A stretch of 64,000 bases of DNA from Coniochaeta sp. PMI_546 (lineage: Eukaryota > Ascomycota > Sordariomycetes > Coniochaetales > Coniochaetaceae). Positions 9,402-21,095 of the stretch are shown in pieces (position 1 is the stretch's first letter; the number at the start of each line of letters is the position of its first letter). The notes beneath the pieces are model-generated. The model saw nothing but the letters and a program-made list of their open reading frames with translations. It did not search any database and had not been told where the DNA came from. The DNA is taken from contig MU271148.1 of the NCBI GenBank assembly GCA_021432605.1, positions 1,371,362 through 1,435,361 on the forward strand. The letters run 5' to 3'. The position numbers and the translations under genes were made by a program.

Positions 9402-11846
9402 ATGAGCGATGAGAAGGAAAGGAAGGGATTTTGGGGCTTGTTCCGCTCCAAAAGCTCGGCCATAAGAAATGGAAAACTTGTAAGCCAGATTGTTACTTAT
9501 ATCGGAACTTTGATTTGTTGATTAATACGATATAGGGAAAAGAACCACCGCGCAGATTCAGTGAAGGAGGACGAAGGAAATCGGACCTTCCACCACCCGC
9601 TCGGATCCACGGCCGGGATCAAGACCGGGAGCCAGTCACCAGTTCACGACGAAGGACACGTCGTGCAGATCTAGGCGCCGCAAAGGGCAAGGGTCGAGCG
9701 TTGCCTGACGGCCAGCAGTATGAGTCCGGTCCGCTCACAGAATGGCCGCCCTCTGGAATGTCTAGCAGAGAGGAGCTGTCCCTCGGCCAGGCCATGGAGC
9801 TCATATCGCGCGGCGTCCCGGCTTTCAGGGGTCACAAGCGCCCTATACCTCACGTCTCTGACCACTACTACGCCCTCTATGCCTCAGCCGCTGGCAACAA
9901 AGGAGAGGAAACCGACGTCGCCAACCAGCATGACGCCATGACCCAGCTAATGACCCTAAGGCTTCTAGGTCCTGGTCCTGCCGTCTACCCCTGGGAGACC
10001 CTGGAGCAGCCGAGCTACTCCTTCTACTTCGGCAACCGACCAGGCACCATCACTATCAACCAGTGGGCTGCCTTATCAAGTGTCATACCTCCATCAATAG
10101 CACTGCGCGACCCAGGCGTTGCCCCAAGAGAAGTCGAGTTAGATCAGATTCTGGAACGGATCATGGAACTCGAACGCGGCCTCGAAGACGACGACGAAGA
10201 ACTTCTCTACAGAAACCTCTATCGTCGCTTCCTCCGCGACCCAGATAAACTCTTCAGCCCGCACAAGACCCTCGACAAGCAGATCACCGATCTGATCTTG
10301 GTCCTCTCGGCACCGACCTGGATCGACTTCACCATTCCGCGCCACCAAATAGTAACACGCTTCATCTTCGACACCGACGCCGAGAACCACAAGACTCATC
10401 TCAGATTCTTCCACCAGCTTCTACTGAGCATGGAACTCGACCTCCGCATCAACTCGCAGCACCACCTCCCCGAAGCCAAGGAGAAACTGCTCTCCCAGAT
10501 CCCGCCGACCATCCAATGGTCCCTCGCCCTCGCCCGCCGCTGGCGCGACTACGTTCGCATCGAATCCTACGGCAAGACAGCCGACGCCCTGCGGCTGCGC
10601 TTCAAGCTCAAGCGGCGGCAGGTAAAGATGCTCAAGCGCTTCGCGCAGATGATGAAGTGGCCCAACCTCTCCGACACCCTCGACGTGCTGAAGCGCCGCG
10701 ACCAAGACTCGACCCTCGACCTCGTCAGCTCGCACGCCATGGCCTTCTTCTCCGGCCTCGTGCTTCCCGGACCGACCTTCCCCTTCTTGATAATGAACTC
10801 GCTCATAGACATGGATCCGGACCGCGCAACCGACGATCTGGCTCTCCTAACCCACCTCCACCCGGCCTGCGGCTTCCAGTACCGCAACAGCTACACCTAC
10901 TGGTCCGCCAGCTCCATCGTCGGCAGAGTCCTGGCCCCGACGTGCCACTCGGTCGCCGGGTGGGTGGGACCGGCGCGACCGACGCAGGACCTGAACCGCA
11001 GCCAGATAGCGCGGATCCGCTCCCGCCGACCGCGCCAACGTCTCACCGCCGAAGACGTCGCTTCGATGGCCGAGCGGAGCGACCCCCTCGGCCCGCCCGC
11101 CGAGGTCTTCCCTGTCAAGGAATACGAGCTCGTGACGCCCGACAGCGACGGCTCGAGCGACGGGTACCCCGTAGACACCGTGCGGATAGAGCTGCTCGGC
11201 CTCAAGCCCTGCGCGGACAAGGCCGCCGAGCCCGGACCGACGTGGTTCGACGCCAGCGTGCAGTTCGCCATCGACGGCGTGTCGTGGCCGCTGCGGCTGG
11301 CCTTCGACGTCAACTTCATTGCCGCCTGGCCGTGCAGCGACGGCCCCCACCCTCTGTTCTTCGACTACGCCTGGAGCTCGGTGAAGGCGGACGAGCTCGT
11401 GGCCATCCGGCACTGGAACGGGAGTTTTGGCGCCGGGGCCGGGAAGAGCAGTGCCACGCTGGGGGGGTATGCGAGCGCTAGGTCGTCACCTGCTGTTGCT
11501 GTCGGGGGTTCGTCGAAGCACAATGGACAACACGGGAATGGGAAGGTGTCGGATGCGAAGGGGGGTGACTATGATGATGAGGAGAGGGTGCTGGTGGTGG
11601 AGGCTTTCGGGGTGCCGGACAACGAGGTCCTGGCTAGGGCTTGGTGTGCGCACTGGGGGCTGAATGCGGTTGTTGCTGATGTTGGCAAGACTTGGTGAGT
11701 TCCCTCTTTTCTCTTTTCGGCGGTGGCTTGGGTGTGGCTAACGTGTTGTCCACAGCATGGCATGTGCTATCCGCGAGGCGTACGCGGCCACTCTTACGGT
11801 GGTTATACTGGTCGATGATGAGCAGGACTCTAATGCTGATGACTGA
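9402..11846 (+). CDS. Uncharacterised 775-residue fungal protein
   Basis: Three exons (9402-9479, 9536-11694, 11756-11846) join at phases 0 and 2 through introns of 56 and 61 nt. The start MSDEKERKGFWGLFRSKSS looks like a basic, possibly membrane-associating N-terminus. Residues about 27-85 are Arg-rich and disordered. The middle is helical, with LVLPGPTFPFLIMNSLIDMD as a striking, probably conserved block. The last exon completes CMACAIREAYAA followed by a hydrophobic TLTVVILVDDE end. I have seen this general protein type in filamentous ascomycetes but know no function. No signal peptide and no catalytic motif are evident. GC at third positions is high across the long exon, supporting coding. 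Confidence 0.85.
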
Positions 11847-12549
11847 AACGACGGCAACGAGCGACAGGATGGATGGATGAATGAATGACAGCGTACGGAC
11901 TACATGATGTACGATTGATGGATTCTGATTGACTCCAGTAGGCGCGAGTGTCTTTCCTTCGGTTCGCTTCTCTCTATACCAGTTCTCACTGCTGCGTGCG
12001 TGATGTGCGATACTTCTGGCATGGCGATTGGTCTTTCATTGCTAGGGAATACCCAAGAACGAGTGCTTTCTGTATCCTAATTCAGTCCGTTATGGACTTT
12101 TGTTGTCCTTCAAGACTTATGTCCTTCAAGACTTACCATTTGTCCCGTGAGAGCATGTCCCTGTTCTTTTCGCTCGAGCAGTGCCATTGTAGCGACACAG
12201 AGTTTCGTGCCGGACTAGGTAGCGAATGGGGCTCAGGTATATGGGTGCCCCTTGGCGTAGCGACGAATCTCTGTCCTTCGGTATGCGCAATGTCTCGTGT
12301 CAAGTGCTGTTTTATGTGACAAATTGAATGTGACCCGGTACAACACCATTGGTGATAGCTGTCTCTTGAACTGGGTATTCTTCCCTACCTAGACTACAAT
12401 AAGATAAAGCCCAGCCTCTCCATAACGCCGTGCAATGCAGCCAAACCAAACAACACAGCAGCCCATTTTCCTCCCTTTTCCATATGTCCAAAGTGGCGCC
12501 TGATCTTCTTCTCTTGTCCTTTCATTTTCTCTTCGATAAAATGCTGCTC
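11847..12549. other. Convergent intergenic region with a 16-nt tandem duplication
   Basis: No gene is visible in the 703 bases between the two convergent stops. At 12104-12135 the unit TGTCCTTCAAGACTTA occurs twice, perfectly and back to back, which suggests a recent slippage duplication. Confidence 0.6.
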
Positions 12550-13948
12550 TTACTTCTCCCTGGCCAGGATCATCTTCTCTCTCTCACTCTTCCTCTTCTC
12601 AAACTGCTTCTTGGAATGCTTCCGCTCATTCTCCTCCCTCCTCTTGATAGCAGCCAGCTCCTCGTTCTTGATCGACTGCGCCTTCTTCACAACCGCGGGT
12701 ATGTGCCTGTGCCTCTTGATCCGCCTGATCTCAGGCATATGTCCGTACCGCGAGACCAGAGCCTCGTTGTACTCGAGCGCCTGCCTCTGTCTCGCGGACT
12801 TGATGCCGGACCGCTCGGAGGCATTCGCGCGCCACAGCCTAACATTGCCGTCACCCGATCCGGACAGGATGTACTTCGAATCCGGGGTCCAGCGCGCGCA
12901 GAACACACGCTGCATGCGCTTGGTGTGGTAGATGTCGCGCGAGTGTCCGCCGTCGCGGCTCCAGAGGCGTATGGTCCTGTCGTACGAGGCCGAGACTAGC
13001 TCCTCGCCTGTGGGCGAGAACTCGACGTCCATGACGGCGGCTACGTGGTCCTTCAGAACGTTCAGAGCGCGGTCGAACTTGCGCATGTCGAATATGTAGA
13101 TGTTGTGGTCCTCGTTTGCGACTGCTAGGTTCATAGCCTCCATTGGGTTCCAGACGATCTTGTTGGAGGCGAAGTTGAGGGTAGTCTTTAATAGGGGCAT
13201 CGAGGTGCGGAGATCGTAGAGGATGATGGACCTGTCTGAGGCAACTGAGCCTAGGATGGATGTCTCGACGGGGTTGAAGCAGACGTCGGTGATGGTATCG
13301 GTTTGGGTTGGCCATTTTAGCACCTCTGGGGCGGCTGTGTGTCGCTCTAGGTCGTAGATAGATATTACGCCGGACGAGGCGGCGAAGGCGTTCCGTTGGC
13401 GGTGGTGTGATAGTGATGTGAAGGCACTTCCCCCAAGCCATGTTGAGATAGGTGCCGAATCGGGCTGTGTGTTATATGGGTCGAAGAGTTTGATAGACTT
13501 GTCGGCTGCGCAGGTGAGAAGCTTGCTATCCTTCGTCCAGGTCATACCCTTGACCAGGTTCTCGTGCGCTGTTGCGTTCCATATCTGTTCCTTCGTGCTC
13601 AAATCCCAGACCTTGACGACACCGTCTGCAGAACCGCTCGCGAACCGTTGAAGGGAGCTGGGGTCCTTGGCCATGGAGACGATACCTTCGACATGACCGC
13701 GGCCTAGCTGGCACAAGAACGGCGCAGCAAACATCCGCTCCAGCTTGACAGCGTTCATGGCCCTTTGGTACTCGCGGGCCCGCTCGAACGGATGGTGTGC
13801 TGGGTCGAGGTTTCGAGGAAGTTTGGCCGAGTCGGAGCCCGGAGGCTGCTGGGCCACGGTCGAACGGGAGAGCGCTTTGATTTTCTGTACATCTGTCAGA
13901 CCACACATATACCAATACACTGCGAGATTCTATGAGCTAACATACCAT
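12550..13948 (-). CDS. SOF1: SOF1/DCAF13, WD-repeat protein of the U3 snoRNP
   Basis: The first exon is only the start codon (13946-13948); a 61-nt intron separates it from 12550-13884. The product has 445 residues, the usual Sof1 length, and begins MKIKALSRS. WD40 blades run from about residue 60 to 350, with WD-type ends such as GVVKVWDL, DRSIILYDL, DRTIRLWSRD and GNVRLWRA. After the propeller comes the Sof1-specific basic tail with YGHMPEIRRIKRHRHIP and a Lys/Arg/Glu-rich helix. Sof1 is an essential nucleolar component of the small-subunit processome acting in 18S pre-rRNA processing. It is divergent from RPN6. Confidence 0.95.
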
Positions 13949-14409
13949 CTTGTCTCCAGGGCTGGGTTTAACGTTGAACAAGGTGGAAGATCGTCGAGGT
14001 CGTGGGTTTTGGCGGGGAACTTTGTCTCTTCTGCTGCACCGACGGTAACTTTTAGGCGGTGAGAATTTCCTGCCATAAGCGCACTCGCCACAACGTGGTT
14101 AGCACCTTCTGATACCTAGTGACTAAGGTACCTACTAGTCCTCTTGAATAGCCCCACCAGCCACACTTGGAGCGTTTACGTCGTGCTCACGGCAACCTGG
14201 AGCTTCCATTGGATTTGGGACCTGCATCAAGAAGAGGCTGAAGCTTTTGGGAAACCACAACGACAATCAAGTTATCATCAACCAACAACTCTCACACAAC
14301 TTCCATCTCGTGCCTGCTATAGATTGTGCACATTTCCGACCTACTCGGACGTCCCTTGCCCCCGACAAATCCACGACAAGGTTCTCTCGAGGCACCCTGA
14401 GACGTGACG
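13949..14409. promoter_or_regulatory. Shared promoter of SOF1 and RPN6
   Basis: The two genes diverge across 461 nt. A GGTACC palindrome lies near 14130. I did not find a clear Rpn4-type GGTGGCAAA element, which marks proteasome promoters in many ascomycetes. Promoter function is inferred from gene orientation. Confidence 0.4.
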
Positions 14410-15745
14410 ATGGCTCAAGGCGATTCGTTGGACAGGGTGAAGGAGGCACAGAAGGTCGCAAAGTCAGATCCACGGCAGGCCGAGCAAATTTACAAGGAGA
14501 TCGTCTCCAAGCCGCCCTCTATCAACTCAGATGCCGCCACCAGAGAATATGAGACAGCCCTGATCAGCTTAGGAGAGCTGTACCGCGACGAGAAGAAGAT
14601 CCAGGAGCTCGTTGACCTCATAACCAGCAGTCGGACTGTGCTTTCGTCCTTTGCAAAGGCAAAGACCGCAAAACTCAGTAGGTTTACTTTCACCTTTCTT
14701 CCTCGGACGCGGTCTAACATGGGTCTTCCTTCTTCTAGTCCGCAACCTACTCGACCTCTGCGAAGAGATCCCCGACACCACCGACGCCCAGATCGCCGTC
14801 ACAAAGTCATGCATAGAATGGGCCGTCTCCGAGCGCCGCGGCATCCTGCGCCAGAACCTTGAGACGCGCCTGGTGCGGCTCTACATGGCCAAGCGGTCCT
14901 ACTACGATGCCCTCACCCTGATCAACAACCTACTCCGCGAGCTCAAGCGCCTCGACGACAAGCTCGTCCTCGTCGAGGTCCAGCTCCTCGAGTCGCGTGT
15001 CTACCACGCCCTCGGCAACATCGCCAAGGCCCGCGCCGCCCTCACCTCGGCCCGCACCAGCGCTGCCTCCGTCTACACCCCGCCCCTCCTGCAGGCCAAC
15101 CTCGACATGCAGAGCGGCATGCTGCACGCCGAGGACCGCGACTTCAACACGGCCTACAGCTACTTCATCGAGGCGCTCGACGGCTACCACGTCCAGGACG
15201 AGGCCGCCCGCGCCCAGGCCGCGCTGCAGTACATGCTGCTCTGCAAGATCATGCTCAACGCCGCCGACGACGTCAACACGCTCATGGCGTCCAAGCAGGC
15301 GCTCAAGTACGCCGGCACCTCCCTCGAGGCCATGAAGGCCATCGCTCGCGCACACAGCAACCGGTCCCTCGAGGAGTACGAGCGCGCGTTGGCGGCGTAC
15401 AAGTTCGAGCTGAGCAACGACGGGTTCATCCGCAACCACCTGATCAGGCTGTACGACACCATGCTGGAGCAGAACCTGATCAAGGTCATCGAGCCCTTCA
15501 GCCGGGTGGAGATTGACCACATCGCCAAAATGGTCGGCCTAGATACGCAGCAGGTGGAGAGGAAGCTGTCGCAGATGATTCTGGACAAGGTCATTATCGG
15601 TGTCTTGGACCAGGGTGCCGGGTGCCTGATCATTTTTGACGAGACGGAGCGGGACGAGTCGTATGACGCGGCGCTGGCCACGATCGACAAGCTGAGCAAT
15701 GTCGTCGACGTGCTCTACACGAACCAGGCGTCTCAGCTGGAGTAG
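14410..15745 (+). CDS. RPN6: RPN6/PSMD11, 19S proteasome lid subunit
   Basis: Two exons (14410-14677, 14739-15745; 61-nt intron, phase 1) give 424 residues, the usual length. Rpn6 clamps the proteasome lid to the base and the 20S core. The N-terminal helical repeats include the very conserved TKSCIEWAVSERRGILRQNL, YYDALTLINNLLRELKRLDD and LVEVQLLESRVYHALGN. The PCI domain fills about residues 270-390, with LEQNLIKVIEPFSRVEIDHI and VERKLSQMILDKVIIGVLDQ. The C-terminal helix contains DKLSNVVDVLYTNQA. The start is the first ATG in frame (MAQGDSLDR). Confidence 0.97.
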
Positions 15746-16160
15746 ATGGGTCGGAAGGGTTTTAGGGGGGATTGGTCGTTTACGAGACAACTGTAATATC
15801 ACACTTAGAGCCAGTTGAGCTTCCTGCAATGGATGGCAGGGGCACATGTTCATTTCCCATGCTCAATGCTAACGCCTAGCCTATTGTGATGACACATGAT
15901 AGCCTTGCGCCCGAGTGACGAGTGACCGCATGTTTACTTTTGGGTTTTACCATCGATCTGGCAAGACCTTGAATCAGATCTGTGGGCAGTGCCAGGACTG
16001 CAGCGAGATGAAGTCTGTTTTGCCTTCCAGTGCCACTCACATGATATTCGCCGGGTATACTCAACCTACATTTTCTCTTCGATGACATGCCGCCAGCCCG
16101 AACCTTCCACTAACAGTCCGTGGCCCGTACGAAGAAGTCCTGCTTGGCCACCTACAAATA
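15746..16160. other. Convergent intergenic region
   Basis: These 415 bases lie between the RPN6 stop and the stop of the KPWE-motif gene. I see nothing beyond presumed 3' untranslated sequence. Confidence 0.5.
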
Positions 16161-17066
16161 TCAAGGCTCGACGGCAACGCCCTCTTGCTTCTGATCATCC
16201 GGTGTCCCGTCGTCCACGGGTGGGAATTCTTGATCCAGATAGTCTTGTGGTAGTGATGGCGACTCCTCTTTCTCTTGGCCTGTGGTCTCTGTCGCACTGT
16301 TCGTTGGCTTCTCCCAAGGTTTTCGCGGAGCCTGCATCTTGCCAACCGGTGATATGCCCTGTACAATTGTCAACATTGCTCAGCACCTTTCCTTCATTCA
16401 AGTGCTCAATAGCATGTTCAAGTATATGATGAGTGGTAGGGGCAGGGAGAATGGACATTGCACATACCGGCAACCTAACCACCGTGTTCGGAATCTCCTT
16501 GATACCGGGAACCGGCTTCCCCTGCGTAACAGCCTCGATAACAGCCTTGAAGTGCTCCGGATACGGCGCATCGTCCCCACCGCCATCCTCCCGCGCTACG
16601 CCATCAGAGGCCTTGACCCTCAGATCAGCTTTGGGAGCATGGACCTGCCACGAGGGCACGTTGGACGGTCCGGTCACGCCCATGCGCCTCTGGACATCCT
16701 CTATCCGCGCCAGGATCGCGGGTTCGGGGGTGTGGGTGTCTGGGTGCGAGGAGAGGTAGGCTGTGTAGGAGTCCGGGGTTAGGGTGACGCCTTGCTTGGT
16801 GCTGAACCACCAGATGCGTGCTTGGAGGCTTATGGAGGCTGCGCGGGCCATGTCTGTGCTGGGGAGGGTGGTGCCGAGCATTGCTGCAAGGCCTTGCTAT
16901 GCAGTGTGAGACGGGTGTGTGAGATGGTGAGAGGTGAGTTGAGGTGACTTACAAGGAATTGGCGGTCTTTTATCCAGGGGTAGTCGTTGAACGACTTGAT
17001 GAGAGCGGGTGTCACTGGGGTGGGCTGTGATGACCCTCCATCTTGGGGTGATGTGCTGGTTTCCAT
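16161..17066 (-). CDS. PEX39: Probable PEX39, KPWE-motif factor for PTS2 import into peroxisomes
   Basis: Three exons (16953-17066, 16468-16896, 16161-16358; introns of 56 and 109 nt, both phase 0) give 246 residues. The N-terminal domain contains SFNDYPWIKDRQFLQGLAAM and ARIWWFSTKQGVTL. Later comes YPEHFKAVIEAVTQGKPVPG with IKEIPNTVV, and after the second intron APRKPWEKP, placing KPWE at residues 194-197. Peroxins PEX13 and PEX39 (yeast Yjr012c, human C6ORF226) share an R/K-PWE motif; PEX39 binds the receptor Pex7 and aids import of PTS2 cargo. The identification rests on this motif and on remembered family features, not on an alignment. The acidic, Gln-rich C-terminus is probably disordered. 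It is divergent from the PP2C gene. Confidence 0.65.
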
Positions 17067-17689
17067 TGTGTAGTTCTTGTAGTCAAGTAGCTCAAGATCA
17101 AGATTTACTGAAAATTCTTGAAGTGAGTCTCAGGCTTGAAATGGCTGGATGCTATTGACAGCTCTCAGTTGGTTTGAGGAAGGTACAGTACAAACACCGA
17201 GGGGGGTGTAATCGATAACCGATAAGATGTCCGAAGCTCCAGGTACCTCCGTTGAGCATGTGACAGAACTGATCCAGAGCAATACAATTATGTATTTATT
17301 CCCTGGTTTCTCCTTATGCAACAAACGATTGAGATGTATGTGAGAGCTGGAAGACTAAGGTCTACATAGACTGAAAGTGGAAATACAGGACATTGCCATA
17401 AAGTAAATGAAAGCCCTTCAGTCGACGGTATCACGCATAAGGTTGTCCCTCTCTTGCACAGGTACAGTACATTGGTGAGGGTGACGTTTACAGCGCAGCA
17501 GGTACATGGGTACCTCTAGGCTGCACGAGACCCACATCCCCGACCATTCGAGCACAGTGCACACGGTCGAATTCCTACAAGACCACACTGTCATCCTTGA
17601 CCTCGTCTCGCAGCCACACCCCATTCTATCGACACTAACCGCCTTCCTGACGTCTCATCTTGAGACGTAGCTCGCCAGCGACCTTCGCC
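17067..17689. promoter_or_regulatory. Shared promoter region of the KPWE-motif gene and the PP2C gene
   Basis: The two genes diverge across 623 nt. GGTACC palindromes occur near 17243 and 17510, and the sequence just before the PP2C start is CT-rich. No other element stands out. Confidence 0.4.
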
Positions 17690-19597
17690 ATGCGCCGTGC
17701 AGCTGCCCGAGCCCTCCGGACATCCCTCCAGTGCACCGTCCGAGGCCTCTCACGCACCAGCAGGCGCGGCTCCATCGTTGCCCCCGTAGGCGCAGCCCGC
17801 TTCTTCTCGTCTACCTCTTCCTCTCATTCCCGCATACGACCCCGACCAGAACATGCCCTAGGTGACCCGCTAAAGTCATCAATGTACTACCGTCGCGCCT
17901 CAGTCGCTCTGGTGTCCGCGTTAGTCGGCTACGGAGCGTATAACTTCTACAGCGGCAACGGCACCGAATCGCCGCAGGCTTCCATTTCGCGTGCCTACAG
18001 CTCCGGCAAACCCACGGGTGATGATGTACCGTTGCGACCGGTCCTTATTATTGGTGCGGACGAGATCGCTACCGGCACCTTTGCTGGTGAGGGACCGATA
18101 TCCAAGACGACGGATGAAGACGGGCGCAGGGTGCTCGAGATGTTGACACCCGAGCAGGCGACGCAGAAGCTGAGGAAGAGCGAGCAGAGTTTCTTTGTCA
18201 ACCGTGGGAAGGGTGTGGTCAGATACGACCTCGATCAGCTACCGAGTAACGATCCGATCGAAGATGATCATGCCGAGAAGATTGTCGAGGTGCCGAGCAA
18301 GAGCGACAAGGGGAACGACGACTGGATGTTCTGGGGTGTGTTTGATGGCCACTCGTGCGTATTGAGCTACCACTCCTCTCGCTGATGTGATGTCTTGCTA
18401 ATATATCTACCAGCGGTTGGACGACATCAGCCAAACTCCGCCAAACACTCATCAACTACGTCGCTCGGGAGCTGAACGACACATACATGGCGTCCCAGGG
18501 TCTGATGCCTTCCTCGAGCGCCATCGACTCAGCCATCAAGACCGGCTTCGTCAAGCTAGACGACGAGATCTGCCACCAAAGCGTACAGAAGGTTCTTCAA
18601 GCCAACAACAAGATCGTCGCTGCCGAGCTCCTAGCCCCAGCGCTTTCGGGTTCCTGCGCTCTCCTCTCCTTCTACGACACCCGCTCACAGATGCTCCGCG
18701 TCGCTTGCACGGGCGACTCGCGCGCTGTCCTCGGTCGTCGCTCGGCCTCGGGCAAGTGGACGGCCACGCGGCTGTCGAACGACCAGACGGGCAGCAACCC
18801 CGATGAGGTCGCGCGGTTACGGAAGCAGCACCCTGGTGAGGAGTCTGTGGTGAGAAATGGACGAGTCCTAGGAGGTCTTGAGCCCACGCGCGCGTTTGGT
18901 GACGCCACGTATAAATGGAGCCGTGAGGTATCCGACCGACTGAGGTCAAAGTTCTTTGGCCGCACCCAGTCGGCGCTCGTGAAGACGCCACCCTACGTCA
19001 CCGCAGAGCCCGTCATCACAACCACGAAGATGGAGCCCGAGAAGGGCGACTTCGTCGTTATGGCCACGGACGGCTTGTGGGAGATGCTGACGGACGAAGA
19101 GGTGGTCGGGCTGGTGGGCAAGTGGATCGAGACCCAGAAGGGCGTCTCGTCAAATTCGCAGTTCGACGCCGCGTGGTCCAAGGTCTTCGGCTCGAAGAAG
19201 GGCGGCGGACTGCCCGTCGAGGCTGCCAAGGGTCAGGGACCGGACGGCCAGAAGACGCCCATACGCGTCGAGCAGTGGGGCAGCGGCAAGGACGAGAACC
19301 GCTTCGTTGTCGAGGACAAGAACGTGGCTACGCATCTCATTCGCAACGCGCTGGGTGGCAAGAACCAGGAGCAGGTACAGGCTCTGCTGACGTTGCCTGC
19401 TCCGTCTTCGAGAAGATGGCGGTAAGTGCCATATGTTGACTCCATTGTGATGATGTGATGCTAATAGCCTCTTCTTTTGCAGCGACGATCTCACCGTCCA
19501 AGTCATCTTCTTCGGATACGGCGAGAAGACGGGCGAGGTTGTGGTCAATAAGGAGGCGAGTGCTTCGGTCAAGCCCGCCGTGCAGGCGAAGCTTTGA
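17690..19597 (+). CDS. PTC5: Mitochondrial PP2C phosphatase (Ptc5 / pyruvate dehydrogenase phosphatase type)
   Basis: Three exons (17690-18354, 18414-19421, 19483-19597; introns of 59 and 61 nt) give 595 residues. The N-terminus MRRAAARALRTSLQ is a classic Arg/Ala/Ser presequence, followed by a membrane segment ASVALVSALVGYGAYNF near residue 70-85, fitting an inner-membrane-anchored enzyme. A Ptc5-type lead-in, LTPEQATQKLRKSEQSF, precedes the PP2C core. Metal-binding and catalytic motifs are present: WGVFDGHSGW (split by intron 1), CTGDSRAVLGRR, VMATDGLWEML and DDLTVQVIFF (made by intron 2 splicing). Yeast Ptc5 dephosphorylates the E1-alpha subunit of pyruvate dehydrogenase. The first in-frame ATG is used; an upstream TTG is not a start. 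Confidence 0.92.
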
Positions 19598-19802
19598 AAT
19601 ATGTTAGAATACCCTTCCTGACGGGCGGCGCGGCGTATTGGTTCTTATGACTGGGACATCGGTTTAGGCTTCTCGCATCTTGGGGATAGCACATTATGTT
19701 ATGTTTCTTCGTCGGTATTGCGGTTATTGCCACCAGTACATTACTCTGCTAAGGGAGCTAGACCTGTCATTTCTTAAAGCTGCTGGCTCTTCCGCCCTCC
19801 GG
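19598..19802. other. Region downstream of the PP2C gene
   Basis: No gene is visible. It is presumably the PP2C 3' end running into the decayed glucanase. Confidence 0.4.
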
Positions 19803-20425
19803 CTACCTCTGGATATACCAGCTATCTTCAAGAAGCCTCCAATAGCCGCTCACCATTCCGCCAGAATTTTGTTCACCGGTGGCAACGACATCGTGTTCAA
19901 TCATCAACAGGTTATCAACGAATCTTATGTTGGACCCAACGTAGTACAGCCCCTCGATGCTATCAGTTCGCACCGCCGTGCCTTGACAGTCTCCGTCGCA
20001 CGGCTGGTTCTGGTTGAAGAACGTTCAGAAACCGGGACTGTCTAGACTCAGATTCTTCGACCCGCTGATGCGCTTAATGCTAATGTGGAAGTTCTCTACC
20101 GAAATATGGCTTGGGTCCTTGGCTCGGATCATGATATCGCCGTTGAAGGTGGAAGCTGCTTTAAGAGTCGTCATTCTGATCGGATCCCCCATGACGATGG
20201 TACCGACGTATATCTGAGGTGGGTTCTTGATGAGGTAGACGACGGCTGGACCAGATGAGACCCAACGAAACAGGACCAAAGGCAATGTTGTTCGAGAAGC
20301 AATGGCTGCAGCACTCGACCTTGGGACGAACGTTCATGCGCGCATCTGAGACTTTGGTGCATGTTCACGAGAGCTGCTGCTAGCCAACACGACCAGCAAG
20401 AGCCAAGGCAGGAAAGACCAACCAT
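19803..20425 (-). pseudogene. Decayed GH55-like (exo-beta-1,3-glucanase) gene
   Basis: Two fragments in different minus-strand frames resemble the ends of a glycoside hydrolase family 55 beta-helix protein. The upstream one (about 20025-20285) reads VVYLIKNPPQIYVGTIVMGD and LKAASTFNGDIMI, the usual first-helix coils. The downstream one (about 19803-20024) reads FFNQNQPCDGDCQ, LYYVGSNIRFVDNL and GEQNSGGMVSGYWRL, like a C-terminal region. A normal family member has 700 or more residues; the catalytic middle is missing, so this is a gene with an internal deletion and frame breaks. The family call is from memory of sequence style. A possible secretion signal-like MVGLSCLGSCW lies near 20425. Confidence 0.5.
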
Positions 20426-21095
20426 TCTGATGGTGACGGCTAGAACACGACGAGTGCATCAACTGGTATTGGGACGACTTTGAAGAGACGCTGGTCCCAC
20501 TTGGAACTCAACATCGGACAGAATAACCTTCAGTCAAGGGATTAGCCGTCAAGAATAATCAATCGCAGCTTTTCTTGCTTATTGCCCCTGAGATTCGTCC
20601 GACAGAAGTGCCGCTTCAGTTCGTACGAACCAACTGCATTGAGAAGAAGCCTGGAGATGGGAATGATCTTGAACTGAAAGCCATACGGCTCGGAAGACAT
20701 TGAGCCTTTGCTAAGGCAAGCAAAGCATCCAGAGTCTAGGCTTGCCAACAAGCATATTTGCCAGTCAATGTCCTAGACGAGATTGCTACTAAATGCAGCT
20801 CTGTACGGAGCCTAGCAAAGCAGCTTCTTCTGGCTGTGAGACTGGCAGTTTGCTCATTCCACGCCACCGCAAGGGAAATATGCGCCAAAAGAGTGTAGAC
20901 ACGGATAACAGCTCTGAATTATCGTGGATATGTCTGAGTTTGTAGTTGAGGTCTGGATGTCATCGGTTGGTATAACACCTACCAAATATAGAGTGGCTGG
21001 CGGCATTTCACAATATTTTGCCTTCCAACCTATACCTGTGTCCTTTGCGAGACTCTATGAAGTCTTGTAAGCAATAACGGCATAAAATAGAACGA
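20426..21095. other. Gene-free stretch upstream of the decayed glucanase
   Basis: These 670 bases contain only short open frames without family resemblance. They may hold eroded promoter sequence of the dead gene and the LSM1 3' end. Confidence 0.45.

Noticed and set aside
10516-11481. 321-codon plus-strand frame inside the 775-residue gene
   Set aside because: Arg/Pro-rich shadow frame caused by high third-position GC of the real gene.
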